Source: DATEPR01 sp036503065 (GTDB lineage: Bacteria > Actinomycetota > Actinomycetes > Mycobacteriales > Pseudonocardiaceae). From it: a DNA stretch of 22,575 nucleotides. Location: positions 1 to 22,575 of the forward strand of contig DASXXM010000492.1 of assembly GCA_036503065.1 (NCBI GenBank), in the 5' to 3' direction. Made by a program: the position numbers and the translations under genes. Below, one piece after another: positions 7,298-15,396 of this stretch. The notes under the pieces are model-generated. The model saw only the letters and a program-made list of their open reading frames with translations. It made no database searches and had not been told where the DNA came from. Numbering within the stretch: position 1 is the first letter of the stretch; every line of letters starts with the position of its first letter.

Positions 7298-7330
7298 GGG
7301 TATCCACACCACTTCCCGGGGGGAGAGAGC

Positions 7331-8137
7331 GTGCCGAGCGCCGAGCACAGACGGGAGCTGGCGCGCTTTCTCCGAACGCGACGGGAGCGCATCACCCCAG
7401 CGCAGGTCGGACTGCCGGCCAACTCGCGCCGCCGCATTCGCGGCCTGCGGCGGGAGGAGGTCGCGGTCCTCGCGGGCCTGAGTCCCACCTGGTACACGTA
7501 CCTGGAGCAGGCCAGGGACATCCGCCCGTCACCGGAGGTCCTCAACAGCCTCGCGGATGTGTTGCAACTGGACGAGGACGAACGCCAGTACCTGCACCAA
7601 CTCGCGTTGGGGCACGTGGAGACCGTCCGCCCGATCACGGCGACCGCGACCATGAACACCCTGATCGCGGACCTGGTCAGGGCCGCGGGCGAGCCACAGT
7701 ACCCGGTGTACGCCATCGACTACGCGGGCGACGTGATCGCATGGAACGAGGCCGCCGCCGAGTGGTACTCCGACTGGGGCGAGCTGCACGGAATAGAGCG
7801 CAACATCGTGTGGTGGATGTTGATGAGCAGCGACGCGAGGGAGCGGATCGTTGACTGGACCGAGGACGCCCGCGACATAGTCGGGCGGACCCGGGCCCTT
7901 TCCGCGCGCTTCCCGCATGATCCGCGGGTGCGCGAGCTTATTTCTCGGCTGCATCGCGAGAGTGCGGATTTTGGCCGGTGGTGGCCGGATCACGAGGTCC
8001 GTGGCCAAAGATTGCGGTCTCGCCGATTTCGAGTAAAGGATCTGGGCATTCAAAGCATGCGGCTGGCGGTGGTGCACCCGGCCGACGATCCACAAGTAAC
8101 GATTGCATTCCACCTGCCCGACCATCCGACAGATTAA
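7331..8137 (+). CDS. XRE-family regulator with MmyB-like ligand-binding domain
   Basis: 268 residues from GTG 7331 behind GGGGGAGAGAG; the in-frame TTG at 7271 is less likely because it falls in the putative promoter. Residues ~1-75 form an XRE helix-turn-helix: ELARFLRTRRERITPAQVGL, RRRIRGLRREEVAVLAGLSP with recognition-helix context TWYTYLEQ, and PSPEVLNSLADVLQLDEDER. The rest matches the MmyB-like PAS-type domain (YPVYAIDYAGDVIAWNEAAAEWYSDW, NIVWWMLM, RFPHDPRVRELISRLHRESADFGRWW), which in the family is thought to sense a small hydrophobic ligand. It is the first gene upstream of the PKS on the same strand and is the best candidate for pathway-specific control of it. Confidence 0.9.
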   Translation: MPSAEHRRELARFLRTRRERITPAQVGLPANSRRRIRGLRREEVAVLAGLSPTWYTYLEQARDIRPSPEVLNSLADVLQLDEDERQYLHQLALGHVETVRPITATATMNTLIADLVRAAGEPQYPVYAIDYAGDVIAWNEAAAEWYSDWGELHGIERNIVWWMLMSSDARERIVDWTEDARDIVGRTRALSARFPHDPRVRELISRLHRESADFGRWWPDHEVRGQRLRSRRFRVKDLGIQSMRLAVVHPADDPQVTIAFHLPDHPTD

Positions 8138-8279
8138 TTCCTGGCGAACCATCGATATCGGGCCTGGATTACGTTAGCTCGGTATTGAGTTCAATCGGCG
8201 TCGAACGGAGCATCGATATCAGCAACACTTAGCTGATCCAGTGATCCTGCGACGGCACATGTGGATGGGGAGACGGCCG
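8138..8279 (+). promoter_or_regulatory. Intergenic region before the PKS with a repeated 10-mer
   Basis: The 142-nt gap is AT-richer than the genes around it. CATCGATATC occurs twice in direct orientation, at 8150-8159 and 8211-8220, and ATTGA-GT-TCAAT (8183-8194) lies between the copies. The spacing of 61 bp is close to six helical turns. These are candidate operator sites for the adjacent XRE regulator; no clear -35/-10 pair is evident. Confidence 0.4.
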
Positions 8280-11279
8280 ATGAGAAATGTTGTCAGCGGG
8301 GAGAGAACGGCATCGACGCGCCGCCATGTCGCGGCCGAACCGATCGCCATCGTGGGCATGGCCAGCCGCCTGCCGGGGGCGCCGACTCTCGACTCGTTCT
8401 GGAACATGCTGATGCGCGGCGGTGACGCGATCGGGGAGGAAATCCCCGCTCATCTGCGTGGTACCGACTGGTCGGACGTGCGCACCGCGCTGGGCAACCC
8501 CAACGCGAACCGACTGGGTGGCTTTCTCGATCACATCGAGGACTTCGACGCCGGATTCTTCGGGCTGTCGCCGCGCGAAGCGGTGCGCATGAGCCCCGTG
8601 CACCGGATCATGATGGAGACGGTATGGGACGCGCTGGAGGATTCCGGCACCCCGGCCGAGTCGGTCGCCGGCAGCCGTACCGGCGTATTCACCAGTTGCC
8701 TGCTCAACTCCGAATACTGGGACCTGCTGGTTCAGTCCGGTATCCACGATATACACGGGTTACTCGGCGCCGTCATGCACGGTGCCGCATCCGGACGCAT
8801 CTCCTATGCGCTGGACCTGCGCGGGCCGAACATGGCGGTGGACGCCACCTGTGCCGGCTCCCTGGTCGCGGCCCACCTGGCCTGTCGGAGCATTCGCTCC
8901 GGCGAGTCGGAAATGGCGATCGTGGCGAGCGTGAATCTCCAACTCGACGCGCTGCACACCACCGCACTGGCGCGGGGCCGGGTCATCTCCCCAACCGGCA
9001 CCTGCCGATTCGGCGACAGCGCCGCGGACGGCTACGTACGCAGTGACGGCTCCGCGGCGGTACTGCTCAAGCCGCTGGACGTCGCGCTCGACGACGGCGA
9101 CCGGATCTACGCCACCATTCTCGGCAGCGGTTCCAGCAGCGTCGGGCGCGGATCGTCGCTGGTCGCGCCGAGGGCGAGCGAACAGGCGTCCGCGATCCGC
9201 GCCGCGCACGCCGAGGCGGCCGTCGAACCGGGCGACGTCGACTACATCGAGGCGCACGGCACCGGCACGACCGAGGGCGACCGGACCGAGCTGACGGCGC
9301 TGGGTGACGTGCTGCGCGGCTCGCGCGGCGTCAACGAGCCGTGCCTGGTCGGCTCGGCCAAGTCCAACGTCGGCCACACCGAGGCGGCGTCCGGGCTGGT
9401 CGGGGTGATCAAGACCGCGCTGGCCCTGTGGCACCGGACGATCCCGCGCACCGTGCACGTCCGCCACCCCAATGCCGTGTTCGCGGACCCGACGCTGCCG
9501 CTGCGCCTGGTCGACACCCACCAGCCGTGGCCCGTCCAGCGGAACAGGCAGCGGCGGATCGCCGGGGTCAGCTCGTTCGGCATGTCCGGCGTGAACGTGC
9601 ACATGGTCCTGGGCGACGCGCCGACACCGGCACCCGGCCACGCCGACCGGCCGAGTTCGCCCGGGTTCTTCCTGCTGCCGGTGTCCGGCCGCGCACCGCA
9701 AGCGGTCAGCGAACTGGCGCAGTCCTACGCCAAGCAGGTCGAGTCGTCCGTCACGTCGCGGGAGGACCGCGACATCTGCTTCAGCGTCGGCGCCCGGCGC
9801 AGCCACCACCCGCACCGCATCGCGATCGTCGGGTTCGACCGCACCGAACTGGCCGACGGGCTGCGCGCGTTCGCGGCCGGCGACGTGTCCGCGGACGGCG
9901 TCGTGGTCGGCGACCGCCCGGTCCACGACGCGCCGCGGGTGGCCTTCGTGTTCCCCGGCCAGGGCGCGCAGTGGGGCGGTATGGGCCGGGAACTGCTGGC
10001 CACCAACTCGGTGTTCCGGCAGCGGCTGCTGGAGTGCGATGACGCGGTGTGCGACGAGGCGGGCTGGTCGCCTGCCGACCGGCTGGCCGACGGCGCGCCG
10101 TGGCGCGACGCGGAGGTCCAGCCGCTGCTCTGGGCGGTCCAGGTGAGCCTGGCCGCGGTGTGGCGCGACTGGGGTCTCGACCCGGACGTCGTGATCGGCC
10201 ACAGCATGGGCGAGATCGCGGCGGCGACCGTGTCCGGCGCGCTGACCCTGCGTGACGCCGCGGCCGTGGTGTGCCGGCGGGGCGCGCTGGTCGGCGAACT
10301 GCCGACGCCGGGCGGCATGGTGGCGGTGCGGCTCGGCGAGCACGAGGTCCGGGCGGCCATCGGCGAGTACGCCGACCGGGTGACCGTCGCCGCGATCAAC
10401 AGCGCGCACTCGACGGTGCTGTCCGGTGACGCCGACGCGCTGGCCGCCGTGGTGGCTCCGCTACGCGAGCGCGGCGTGCTGTGCCGGTCGCTGCGGGTCG
10501 GCTACGCGTCGCACGGGCCGCAGGTCGAGCCGATCCGCGAGCGGTTCACCGCCGCGCTGGCCGGCGTGCGGCCGCGGCCGGGCCAGGTGCCGCTCCACTC
10601 GACGGTGCTGGGCCGCGAACTGGACGGCAGCGAACTGGACCGCGACTACTGGATGTCGAACCTGCGCGAGCCGGTGCGCTTCGCCGACGCGATCGATGCC
10701 GTGCTGGCCGACCGGCGCCCCACCCTGTTCGTCGAGATCAGCCCGCATCCGATGCTGGCGACCGCGATCGAGGAGGCGCTGGAGTCGGCGGGCGGTCGCG
10801 GCGACGTCATCACGTCGCTGCACCGCGACCAGCCGGAGGTCCGCTCGATGGCGACCAGCCTGGCGCGCGCCTACGTGCTCGGCTGCCCGATCGACTGGGA
10901 CAGCCTCAATCCGGGCGGGCAGTACGTGCCGCTGCCGGGCTATCCGTGGCAGCGCACGCGGTACTGGGTCGACCGGCCGACCGGCGCCAAGCCCCGCTCG
11001 GTCCGCACCGCCGCCCACCGATTACCGCCCACGGCGGGCCTTGACGTGACGGGCCGGTTCCTGACGCTGCTGGGCGACCTGCTCGGCACGCCCGTCGCCG
11101 ACGTGGACACCACGGCACCGCTGCCGCTGCTGGGCCTCGATTCACTGCTCGCGATCACCCTGCGGGACCGAATCCGGAAGGATCTCGGTGTCGAACTGCC
11201 CGTGCACGACCTGCTGGGCACGCGCACCGTGGCCGACCTCGCCGGCGACCTGAGCCGGCGCACGTCGACGATCCGCTAG
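8280..11279 (+). CDS. Type I polyketide synthase module, KS-AT-ACP
   Basis: 999 residues from ATG 8280 behind GGGGAGAC (8 nt); ATGs at 8259 and 8265 are alternatives. It condenses an acyl starter or intermediate with an extender unit on its own carrier protein. KS about residues 20-445: nucleophile C191, H326 (HGTGT) and H366 (KSNVGH) with canonical spacing, but the active-site loop is DATCAGS instead of DTACSSS, and the usual DPQQR motif reads MSPVHR. AT: FPGQGAQW, GHSMG with S642, and YASH at 742-745, a signature associated with methylmalonyl-CoA. ACP: GLDSL with S955. No KR, DH, ER or TE and no clear docking helices. Leu161 and Leu915 are TTA codons, suggesting bldA dependence. Product and partner modules are unknown. 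Confidence 0.95.
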   Translation: MRNVVSGERTASTRRHVAAEPIAIVGMASRLPGAPTLDSFWNMLMRGGDAIGEEIPAHLRGTDWSDVRTALGNPNANRLGGFLDHIEDFDAGFFGLSPREAVRMSPVHRIMMETVWDALEDSGTPAESVAGSRTGVFTSCLLNSEYWDLLVQSGIHDIHGLLGAVMHGAASGRISYALDLRGPNMAVDATCAGSLVAAHLACRSIRSGESEMAIVASVNLQLDALHTTALARGRVISPTGTCRFGDSAADGYVRSDGSAAVLLKPLDVALDDGDRIYATILGSGSSSVGRGSSLVAPRASEQASAIRAAHAEAAVEPGDVDYIEAHGTGTTEGDRTELTALGDVLRGSRGVNEPCLVGSAKSNVGHTEAASGLVGVIKTALALWHRTIPRTVHVRHPNAVFADPTLPLRLVDTHQPWPVQRNRQRRIAGVSSFGMSGVNVHMVLGDAPTPAPGHADRPSSPGFFLLPVSGRAPQAVSELAQSYAKQVESSVTSREDRDICFSVGARRSHHPHRIAIVGFDRTELADGLRAFAAGDVSADGVVVGDRPVHDAPRVAFVFPGQGAQWGGMGRELLATNSVFRQRLLECDDAVCDEAGWSPADRLADGAPWRDAEVQPLLWAVQVSLAAVWRDWGLDPDVVIGHSMGEIAAATVSGALTLRDAAAVVCRRGALVGELPTPGGMVAVRLGEHEVRAAIGEYADRVTVAAINSAHSTVLSGDADALAAVVAPLRERGVLCRSLRVGYASHGPQVEPIRERFTAALAGVRPRPGQVPLHSTVLGRELDGSELDRDYWMSNLREPVRFADAIDAVLADRRPTLFVEISPHPMLATAIEEALESAGGRGDVITSLHRDQPEVRSMATSLARAYVLGCPIDWDSLNPGGQYVPLPGYPWQRTRYWVDRPTGAKPRSVRTAAHRLPPTAGLDVTGRFLTLLGDLLGTPVADVDTTAPLPLLGLDSLLAITLRDRIRKDLGVELPVHDLLGTRTVADLAGDLSRRTSTIR

Positions 11280-11375
11280 TCCCGACCATCTCACACCCTC
11301 CAGAAAGGACACAGCGCTCCGGCTGTCGGTGACCTCCGTCAGCTCGCGAACAGCAGATATTTTGGACGGCCCACC

Positions 11376-12905
11376 ATGACTGAGCCGGAGACCAACCGCA
11401 GCCGCGAGCGAACGGGGAACGACGCAGCGGCGGACAGACCCGATCGGACCTGGTGGTTCTCACGACCGACCATTCGTACCCTGAAGCGCGAAGCCGAAGA
11501 GCACCACAAGATGTGGGCGGCGGACTGGGACATCCGTGCCAACGCGGAAACCCGGCTGCCGTCGGCCGAGCAGGTGCATGTCGGCGGACTGGTCTTCGTC
11601 GAGGCGTTCACGCCCTCCACGGTGTCGGCCCTGTACAAGGTCCTGGAGAACCTCGGCGGCGAGCACGCCCACCGGCGGCACCACTGGATCGAGGAGCTGA
11701 CCAGAAGTCGCCGTGGCGCGCACGGTGGCTGGCAGAATCTGGGTCTGATCTGCCAGCCCGGTGAGCACCTCGTGGTGGACGGCGGTTACTACGACGCGAC
11801 GTTGCCGAAATGCGTTGCCGCGGTCTGGCTGCGCCTGGACTATCTGGCACCGTCGGTGGCCATGGTGGTGGGCACGTTCACCCTCAAGGACACGGCAGGC
11901 GATCTGTCGGCCGTACTGCGGGAGTCCTATCGCACCCGCCTGCGGGATCTGCATGTCCGGGTGTACGGCGGCGCGGCCCGGCTGCGGGAGCGAATGCCGT
12001 GGGCGCGGCCTGCTCACTACAGCCTCGGTTACAGCGTGGTGGACGTGTGCGGCCAGAAGCAGGAGGCGTGCGCGGAACTGATCCGACGCTGCGAGGAAGA
12101 ATGCGCGGCCTGGTTCTCCGACCGGTTTCCCGGCCGGTTCGCCGCCAACCGGTTGGCCGACCGTCCGGTGATCCGAATCCTGTTCACCCAGGACAGCGTC
12201 CCGTTCCAGCGGGATTCGCCTGCCTGGCTGGAGCCGCCCGGCCTGTCGTACAACAGCGAGGTGTGGCGGGCGGCGGACCCGGGCTGGGCACTCTGCCTGA
12301 GCAGTTGGCCCTACCGTTACGAAAGCGAGAACACCATCACGCTGGCGGCCCGGCGCAGCGACATCATCGCCGATTCGTCGTCGCATCTCATGCAGCAGTT
12401 CGGCGATCAACAGGCCGCACTGGCCGCGAGATACGCGGCGGTCGTACTGTTGTCGACCTACAGCAACGGCATCGGACATCTACGAGACAAAGCCGGCCAA
12501 CGGCGGCGCATAAACCGGACCGTGCGCGACACCAGAAAACTGGACCGACATCTGATCGGCGACGGACTGGACGCGGCGACCGTGACAACCGACCTCCGGA
12601 ACCTGACGACCGACCTGCACAGATTTCGCTGGGGCCTGGCCGAATACAGCGAGGACCTGTCGTCCTACTCGGACTCGTTCCGCGAGAAGCATCCGCCGCG
12701 ACAACTCGTGGAGTTCTTCTTCGAAACACTGAAGAATCGAGCCGGCCACCTGGCCGAGGACACGGCCGCGACGACCGCGAGCATTCGAGCATCGGCGGAC
12801 CTGCGGCAGTCCGTAGCCAACACCCGACTACAGCGGGTAACGCTACTATTGTCACTCATCGCCGCCGCGGTGGCCATTATCAGCCTGCTCGCACAGAGTA
12901 AGTAG
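11376..12905 (+). CDS. Tail-anchored 509-residue protein of unknown function
   Basis: The ATG at 11376 has only a weak upstream site (GGACGG); codon use supports the frame to TAG 12903-12905. I do not recognise the family. Residues 1-~485 are soluble, rich in Arg, Trp and charged segments, with a basic, Ser-poor start (RTWWFSRPTIRTLKREAEEHHKMW). Residues ~440-485 are likely helical or coiled (ETLKNRAGHLAEDTAATTAS, then RQSVANTRLQ), and one hydrophobic helix (LLLSLIAAAVAIISLLA) ends four residues before the C-terminus. That layout predicts a cytoplasmic domain anchored by its tail, vaguely like the C-terminal end of CorA-type proteins. It lies 96 nt after the PKS and 10 nt before glgM on the same strand. 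Confidence 0.75.
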   Translation: MTEPETNRSRERTGNDAAADRPDRTWWFSRPTIRTLKREAEEHHKMWAADWDIRANAETRLPSAEQVHVGGLVFVEAFTPSTVSALYKVLENLGGEHAHRRHHWIEELTRSRRGAHGGWQNLGLICQPGEHLVVDGGYYDATLPKCVAAVWLRLDYLAPSVAMVVGTFTLKDTAGDLSAVLRESYRTRLRDLHVRVYGGAARLRERMPWARPAHYSLGYSVVDVCGQKQEACAELIRRCEEECAAWFSDRFPGRFAANRLADRPVIRILFTQDSVPFQRDSPAWLEPPGLSYNSEVWRAADPGWALCLSSWPYRYESENTITLAARRSDIIADSSSHLMQQFGDQQAALAARYAAVVLLSTYSNGIGHLRDKAGQRRRINRTVRDTRKLDRHLIGDGLDAATVTTDLRNLTTDLHRFRWGLAEYSEDLSSYSDSFREKHPPRQLVEFFFETLKNRAGHLAEDTAATTASIRASADLRQSVANTRLQRVTLLLSLIAAAVAIISLLAQSK

Positions 12906-12915
12906 GGGTCACGGT

Positions 12916-14070
12916 ATGAAGATCGGCCTGCTCACCCGGGAGTACCCACCGGACACGTACGGCGGCGCGGGCGTGCACGTCGAGTTCCTCGCGCGCGCCC
13001 TGCGCCCACTGGTCGACCTGGACGTGCACTGCTGGGGCGCCGACCGGCCCGACGCGCACGGGCACACCGCGGGACGGGACTACCAACAGCCCGCGTTGCG
13101 CGCCATGGACATCTCGCTGTCCATGGCCGACGCCATGAGCGGCCACGACCTGGTGCACAGCCACACCTGGTACGCGAACCTGGCCGGGCACCTGGCCAAG
13201 CTGGCGCACGGGCGCCCGCACGTGATCACGGCGCACTCGCTGGAACCGCTGCGCCCCTGGAAAGCCGAGCAGTTGGGCGGCGGCTACCAGGTGTCGTCAT
13301 GGATCGAGCGCGACGCCTATCACGCGGCCGACGCGGTGATCGCGGTCAGCGCCGGCATGCGGCGGGACGTGCTGGCGGCCTATCCGGATGTCGATTCCGA
13401 TCGGGTGCATGTGGTGCACAACGGGATCGATACGGCGTTGTACGTGCCTGATCCGGGTACCGAGGCGCTGGCCCGGTACGGGATCGATCCGGCTCGGCCG
13501 TATGTGCTGTTCGTCGGGCGGATCACCCGGCAGAAGGGGGTGCCGCATCTGGTTCGCGCTGCCGCTGCCCTGTCGCCTCGCACGCAGTTGGTGCTGTGTG
13601 CGGGTGGGGCCGACACTCCCGAGCTGGATGCGGAGTTTCGTGGTCTGGTGGCGGAGTTGCGGGCGGGCCGTACCGGGGTGTTCTGGATTCCCGAGATGTT
13701 GCCTCGCGGTGAGGTGATCCAGCTTCTCACGCATGCCGCCGTGTTCGCCTGTCCTTCGGTGTACGAGCCGTTGGGGATCGTGAACCTGGAGGCGATGGCT
13801 TGTGGGACAGCGGTTGTCGCCAGCGATGTGGGTGGTATTCCGGAGGTGGTCGCCGATGGGGCCACCGGGTTGCTGGCGCACTACTCCGCAGCGGATCCGG
13901 CCGCGTTCGAGGCGGCGCTCGCCCGGCATCTGAACGAGTTGGTCGATGATCCAGGGCGGGCTGCCGCGATGGGGGCGGCCGGGCGGGAGCGGGCGGTTCG
14001 GGAGTTCGGGTGGGATGCCATTGCCCGGCGGACCGTTGAGATCTACGAGAGTTGCCGGCAGGTCCGGTGA
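12916..14070 (+). CDS. glgM: GlgM/GlgA-type GT4 glycosyltransferase (maltose-1-phosphate or glycogen synthase)
   Basis: 384 residues from ATG 12916 behind AGGGGT, 10 nt after the tail-anchored gene. It strongly resembles the mycobacterial Rv1212c-type enzyme, which joins ADP-glucose to glucose 1-phosphate to give maltose 1-phosphate for the GlgE pathway (older annotations call it glycogen synthase GlgA). Visible: LLTREYPPDTYGGAGVHV at the N-terminus, HSHTWYANLAGHLAK, HSLEPLRPWKAEQLGGGYQV, GRITRQKGVPHL, and the E284-x7-E292 retaining-GT4 motif in EPLGIVNLE. The first 157 codons use GAC for all 12 Asp residues, while from 13387 onward 13 of 14 are GAT, an abrupt codon-use break inside an intact frame. 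Its place inside a polyketide-type operon, away from glgX at the left end, is unusual. Confidence 0.9.
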   Translation: MKIGLLTREYPPDTYGGAGVHVEFLARALRPLVDLDVHCWGADRPDAHGHTAGRDYQQPALRAMDISLSMADAMSGHDLVHSHTWYANLAGHLAKLAHGRPHVITAHSLEPLRPWKAEQLGGGYQVSSWIERDAYHAADAVIAVSAGMRRDVLAAYPDVDSDRVHVVHNGIDTALYVPDPGTEALARYGIDPARPYVLFVGRITRQKGVPHLVRAAAALSPRTQLVLCAGGADTPELDAEFRGLVAELRAGRTGVFWIPEMLPRGEVIQLLTHAAVFACPSVYEPLGIVNLEAMACGTAVVASDVGGIPEVVADGATGLLAHYSAADPAAFEAALARHLNELVDDPGRAAAMGAAGRERAVREFGWDAIARRTVEIYESCRQVR

Positions 14071-14163
14071 CGTTCGGTGTTCGGCGGGCGAGGGGCGACC
14101 GGCGGTCTGTAGTAGGTTGAACCATCGCTCCGGACTTTCGGCGACATCGACCGAAAGGCAGCC

Positions 14164-15321
14164 ATGAACCAGCTCAGCCTCGGCATCCTGTCGCGGTCCA
14201 GGAAAGAGAACGAACACCGGCTACCGATCCACCCGCTGCACCTGGACCGAATCGACGCCGATCTACGCTCACGGATCTACCTCGAACACGGCTACGGCGA
14301 ACGCTTCGGCATCTCCGACGAACGGTTGGCGGGCAACGTCGCCGGGCTGCGGTCGCGGGCACAGTTGATCGCGGACTGCGACGTCATCCTCCTGCCCAAG
14401 CCACTGGCACCGGACCTGGCGGACCTGCGCGACGGACAGATCCTCTGGGGTTGGCCGCACTGCGTGCAGGACGAGAAGCTCACCCAACTGGCCATCGACG
14501 GAAAGCTGACGCTGATCGCCTTCGAGGCGATGCACCACTGGCATGCCGACGGCACCTTCAACCTGCACGTCTTCCACAAGAACAACGAACTGGCCGGCTA
14601 CTGCTCCGTCCTGCACGCCCTGCAACTGGCCGGCTCGACCGGTGACTACGGCCGCAGGCTGCGCGCCGCGGTGCTGGGCTTCGGCGCGACCGCCCGTGGC
14701 GCGGTCACCGCACTGAACGCGCATGGCGTCCACGACGTGGAGATCCTCACCAATCGGGCACTTGGCGCGGTTGCCTCACCCATCCACTCGGCGCAGATGC
14801 TGCACTTCGACCACGATGACGCCGACCCCCGGCGCAGTTCGCTGGTCTCCGACGACGGCCGCGTTCCGCTGGCCGGATTCCTCGCCGAGCACGACATCAT
14901 CGTCAACTGCGTGCTTCAGGACACCGACGCGCCGCTGACCTTCCTCGTCGACGACGACATCGCCACCCTCACGCCGGGCACCCTGATCGTCGACGTCTCC
15001 TGCGACGAGGGCATGGGCTTCAGCTGGGCACGACCCACCTCGTTCACCGAACCGACCTTCGTGGTCGGCGACAACGTGCTGTACTACGCCGTCGACCACA
15101 CCCCGTCCTACCTGTGGAACTCCGCCACCTGGGAGCTCAGTGAGGCACTGCTCCCGCACCTGCGGACCGTCCTCGCCGGACCGGACGCCTGGGACGCCGG
15201 CGAGACCATCCGCCGTGCCATCGAGATCCGCGACGGAATCATCCAGAACCCGGCGATCCTGACGTTCCAACACCGCGCACCGGCCTACCCGCACGGCACG
15301 GCCGATTCCGATGGCGACTAG
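14164..15321 (+). CDS. Alanine dehydrogenase / N5-(carboxyethyl)ornithine synthase-like NAD(P) oxidoreductase
   Basis: 385 residues from ATG 14164 behind GAAAGGC (5-6 nt). The N-terminal SRKENEHRLPIHP and YLEHGYGERFGISDE fit the AlaDH/PNT substrate domain, and VLGFGATARGAV (first Gly at residue 172) is the Rossmann loop binding NAD(P). IIVNCVLQDTDAPLTFLVDD and the YYAVDHTPSYLWNSATWELS segment resemble carboxyethylornithine-synthase-type members, which reductively couple a 2-oxo acid to an amine. Family-level assignment is good; whether it makes an N-carboxyalkyl amino acid, simply aminates a 2-oxo acid, or oxidises an amino acid is not visible. Next to E1-type enzymes that act on 2-oxo acids, supplying or consuming a 2-oxo/amino acid building block is a reasonable inference. 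Confidence 0.8.
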   Translation: MNQLSLGILSRSRKENEHRLPIHPLHLDRIDADLRSRIYLEHGYGERFGISDERLAGNVAGLRSRAQLIADCDVILLPKPLAPDLADLRDGQILWGWPHCVQDEKLTQLAIDGKLTLIAFEAMHHWHADGTFNLHVFHKNNELAGYCSVLHALQLAGSTGDYGRRLRAAVLGFGATARGAVTALNAHGVHDVEILTNRALGAVASPIHSAQMLHFDHDDADPRRSSLVSDDGRVPLAGFLAEHDIIVNCVLQDTDAPLTFLVDDDIATLTPGTLIVDVSCDEGMGFSWARPTSFTEPTFVVGDNVLYYAVDHTPSYLWNSATWELSEALLPHLRTVLAGPDAWDAGETIRRAIEIRDGIIQNPAILTFQHRAPAYPHGTADSDGD

Positions 15322-15396
15322 CCATTTCGGCCACCGCACGAACTACCATGTCAGCGGCCCAATCCTCGGCGACCGGTAACGGCGGTGACACCCGGA

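Larger units (their letters stand above)
6797..7330. promoter_or_regulatory. Divergent intergenic control region
   Basis: About 530 nt separate the minus-strand membrane gene from the plus-strand regulator. Apart from the 25-codon ORF listed separately I see no gene. The stretch 6900-6975 is clearly AT-richer than the window (for example CAACAATCAAGAGATCACGG, and TGTATTTAATTGCC at 6960-6973) and is the likely site of divergent promoters. Longer apparent frames through 7084-7330 overlap the regulator in the wrong frame and have poor codon use. Confidence 0.45.

Noticed and set aside
6849..7330. CRISPR array, tRNA or rRNA genes in the intergenic regions
   Set aside because: No regularly spaced repeats, cloverleaf pattern or conserved rRNA segments were seen here or elsewhere in the window.
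8759..10409. A 549-residue minus-strand open frame opposite the PKS
   Set aside because: It lies antisense to KS and AT motifs, has shadow-frame composition and no recognisable domain.
9540..11000. Additional reductive domains or a thioesterase in the PKS
   Set aside because: After the AT (YASH at 742-745) the chain goes through a post-AT linker directly to the ACP; no KR/ER Rossmann motif or TE GxSxG region is present, and GHSMG belongs to the AT.
14071..14163. Promoter in the gap after glgM (TAGTAGGTT)
   Set aside because: A -10-like string is present but no -35 at suitable spacing; too weak to list as a feature.
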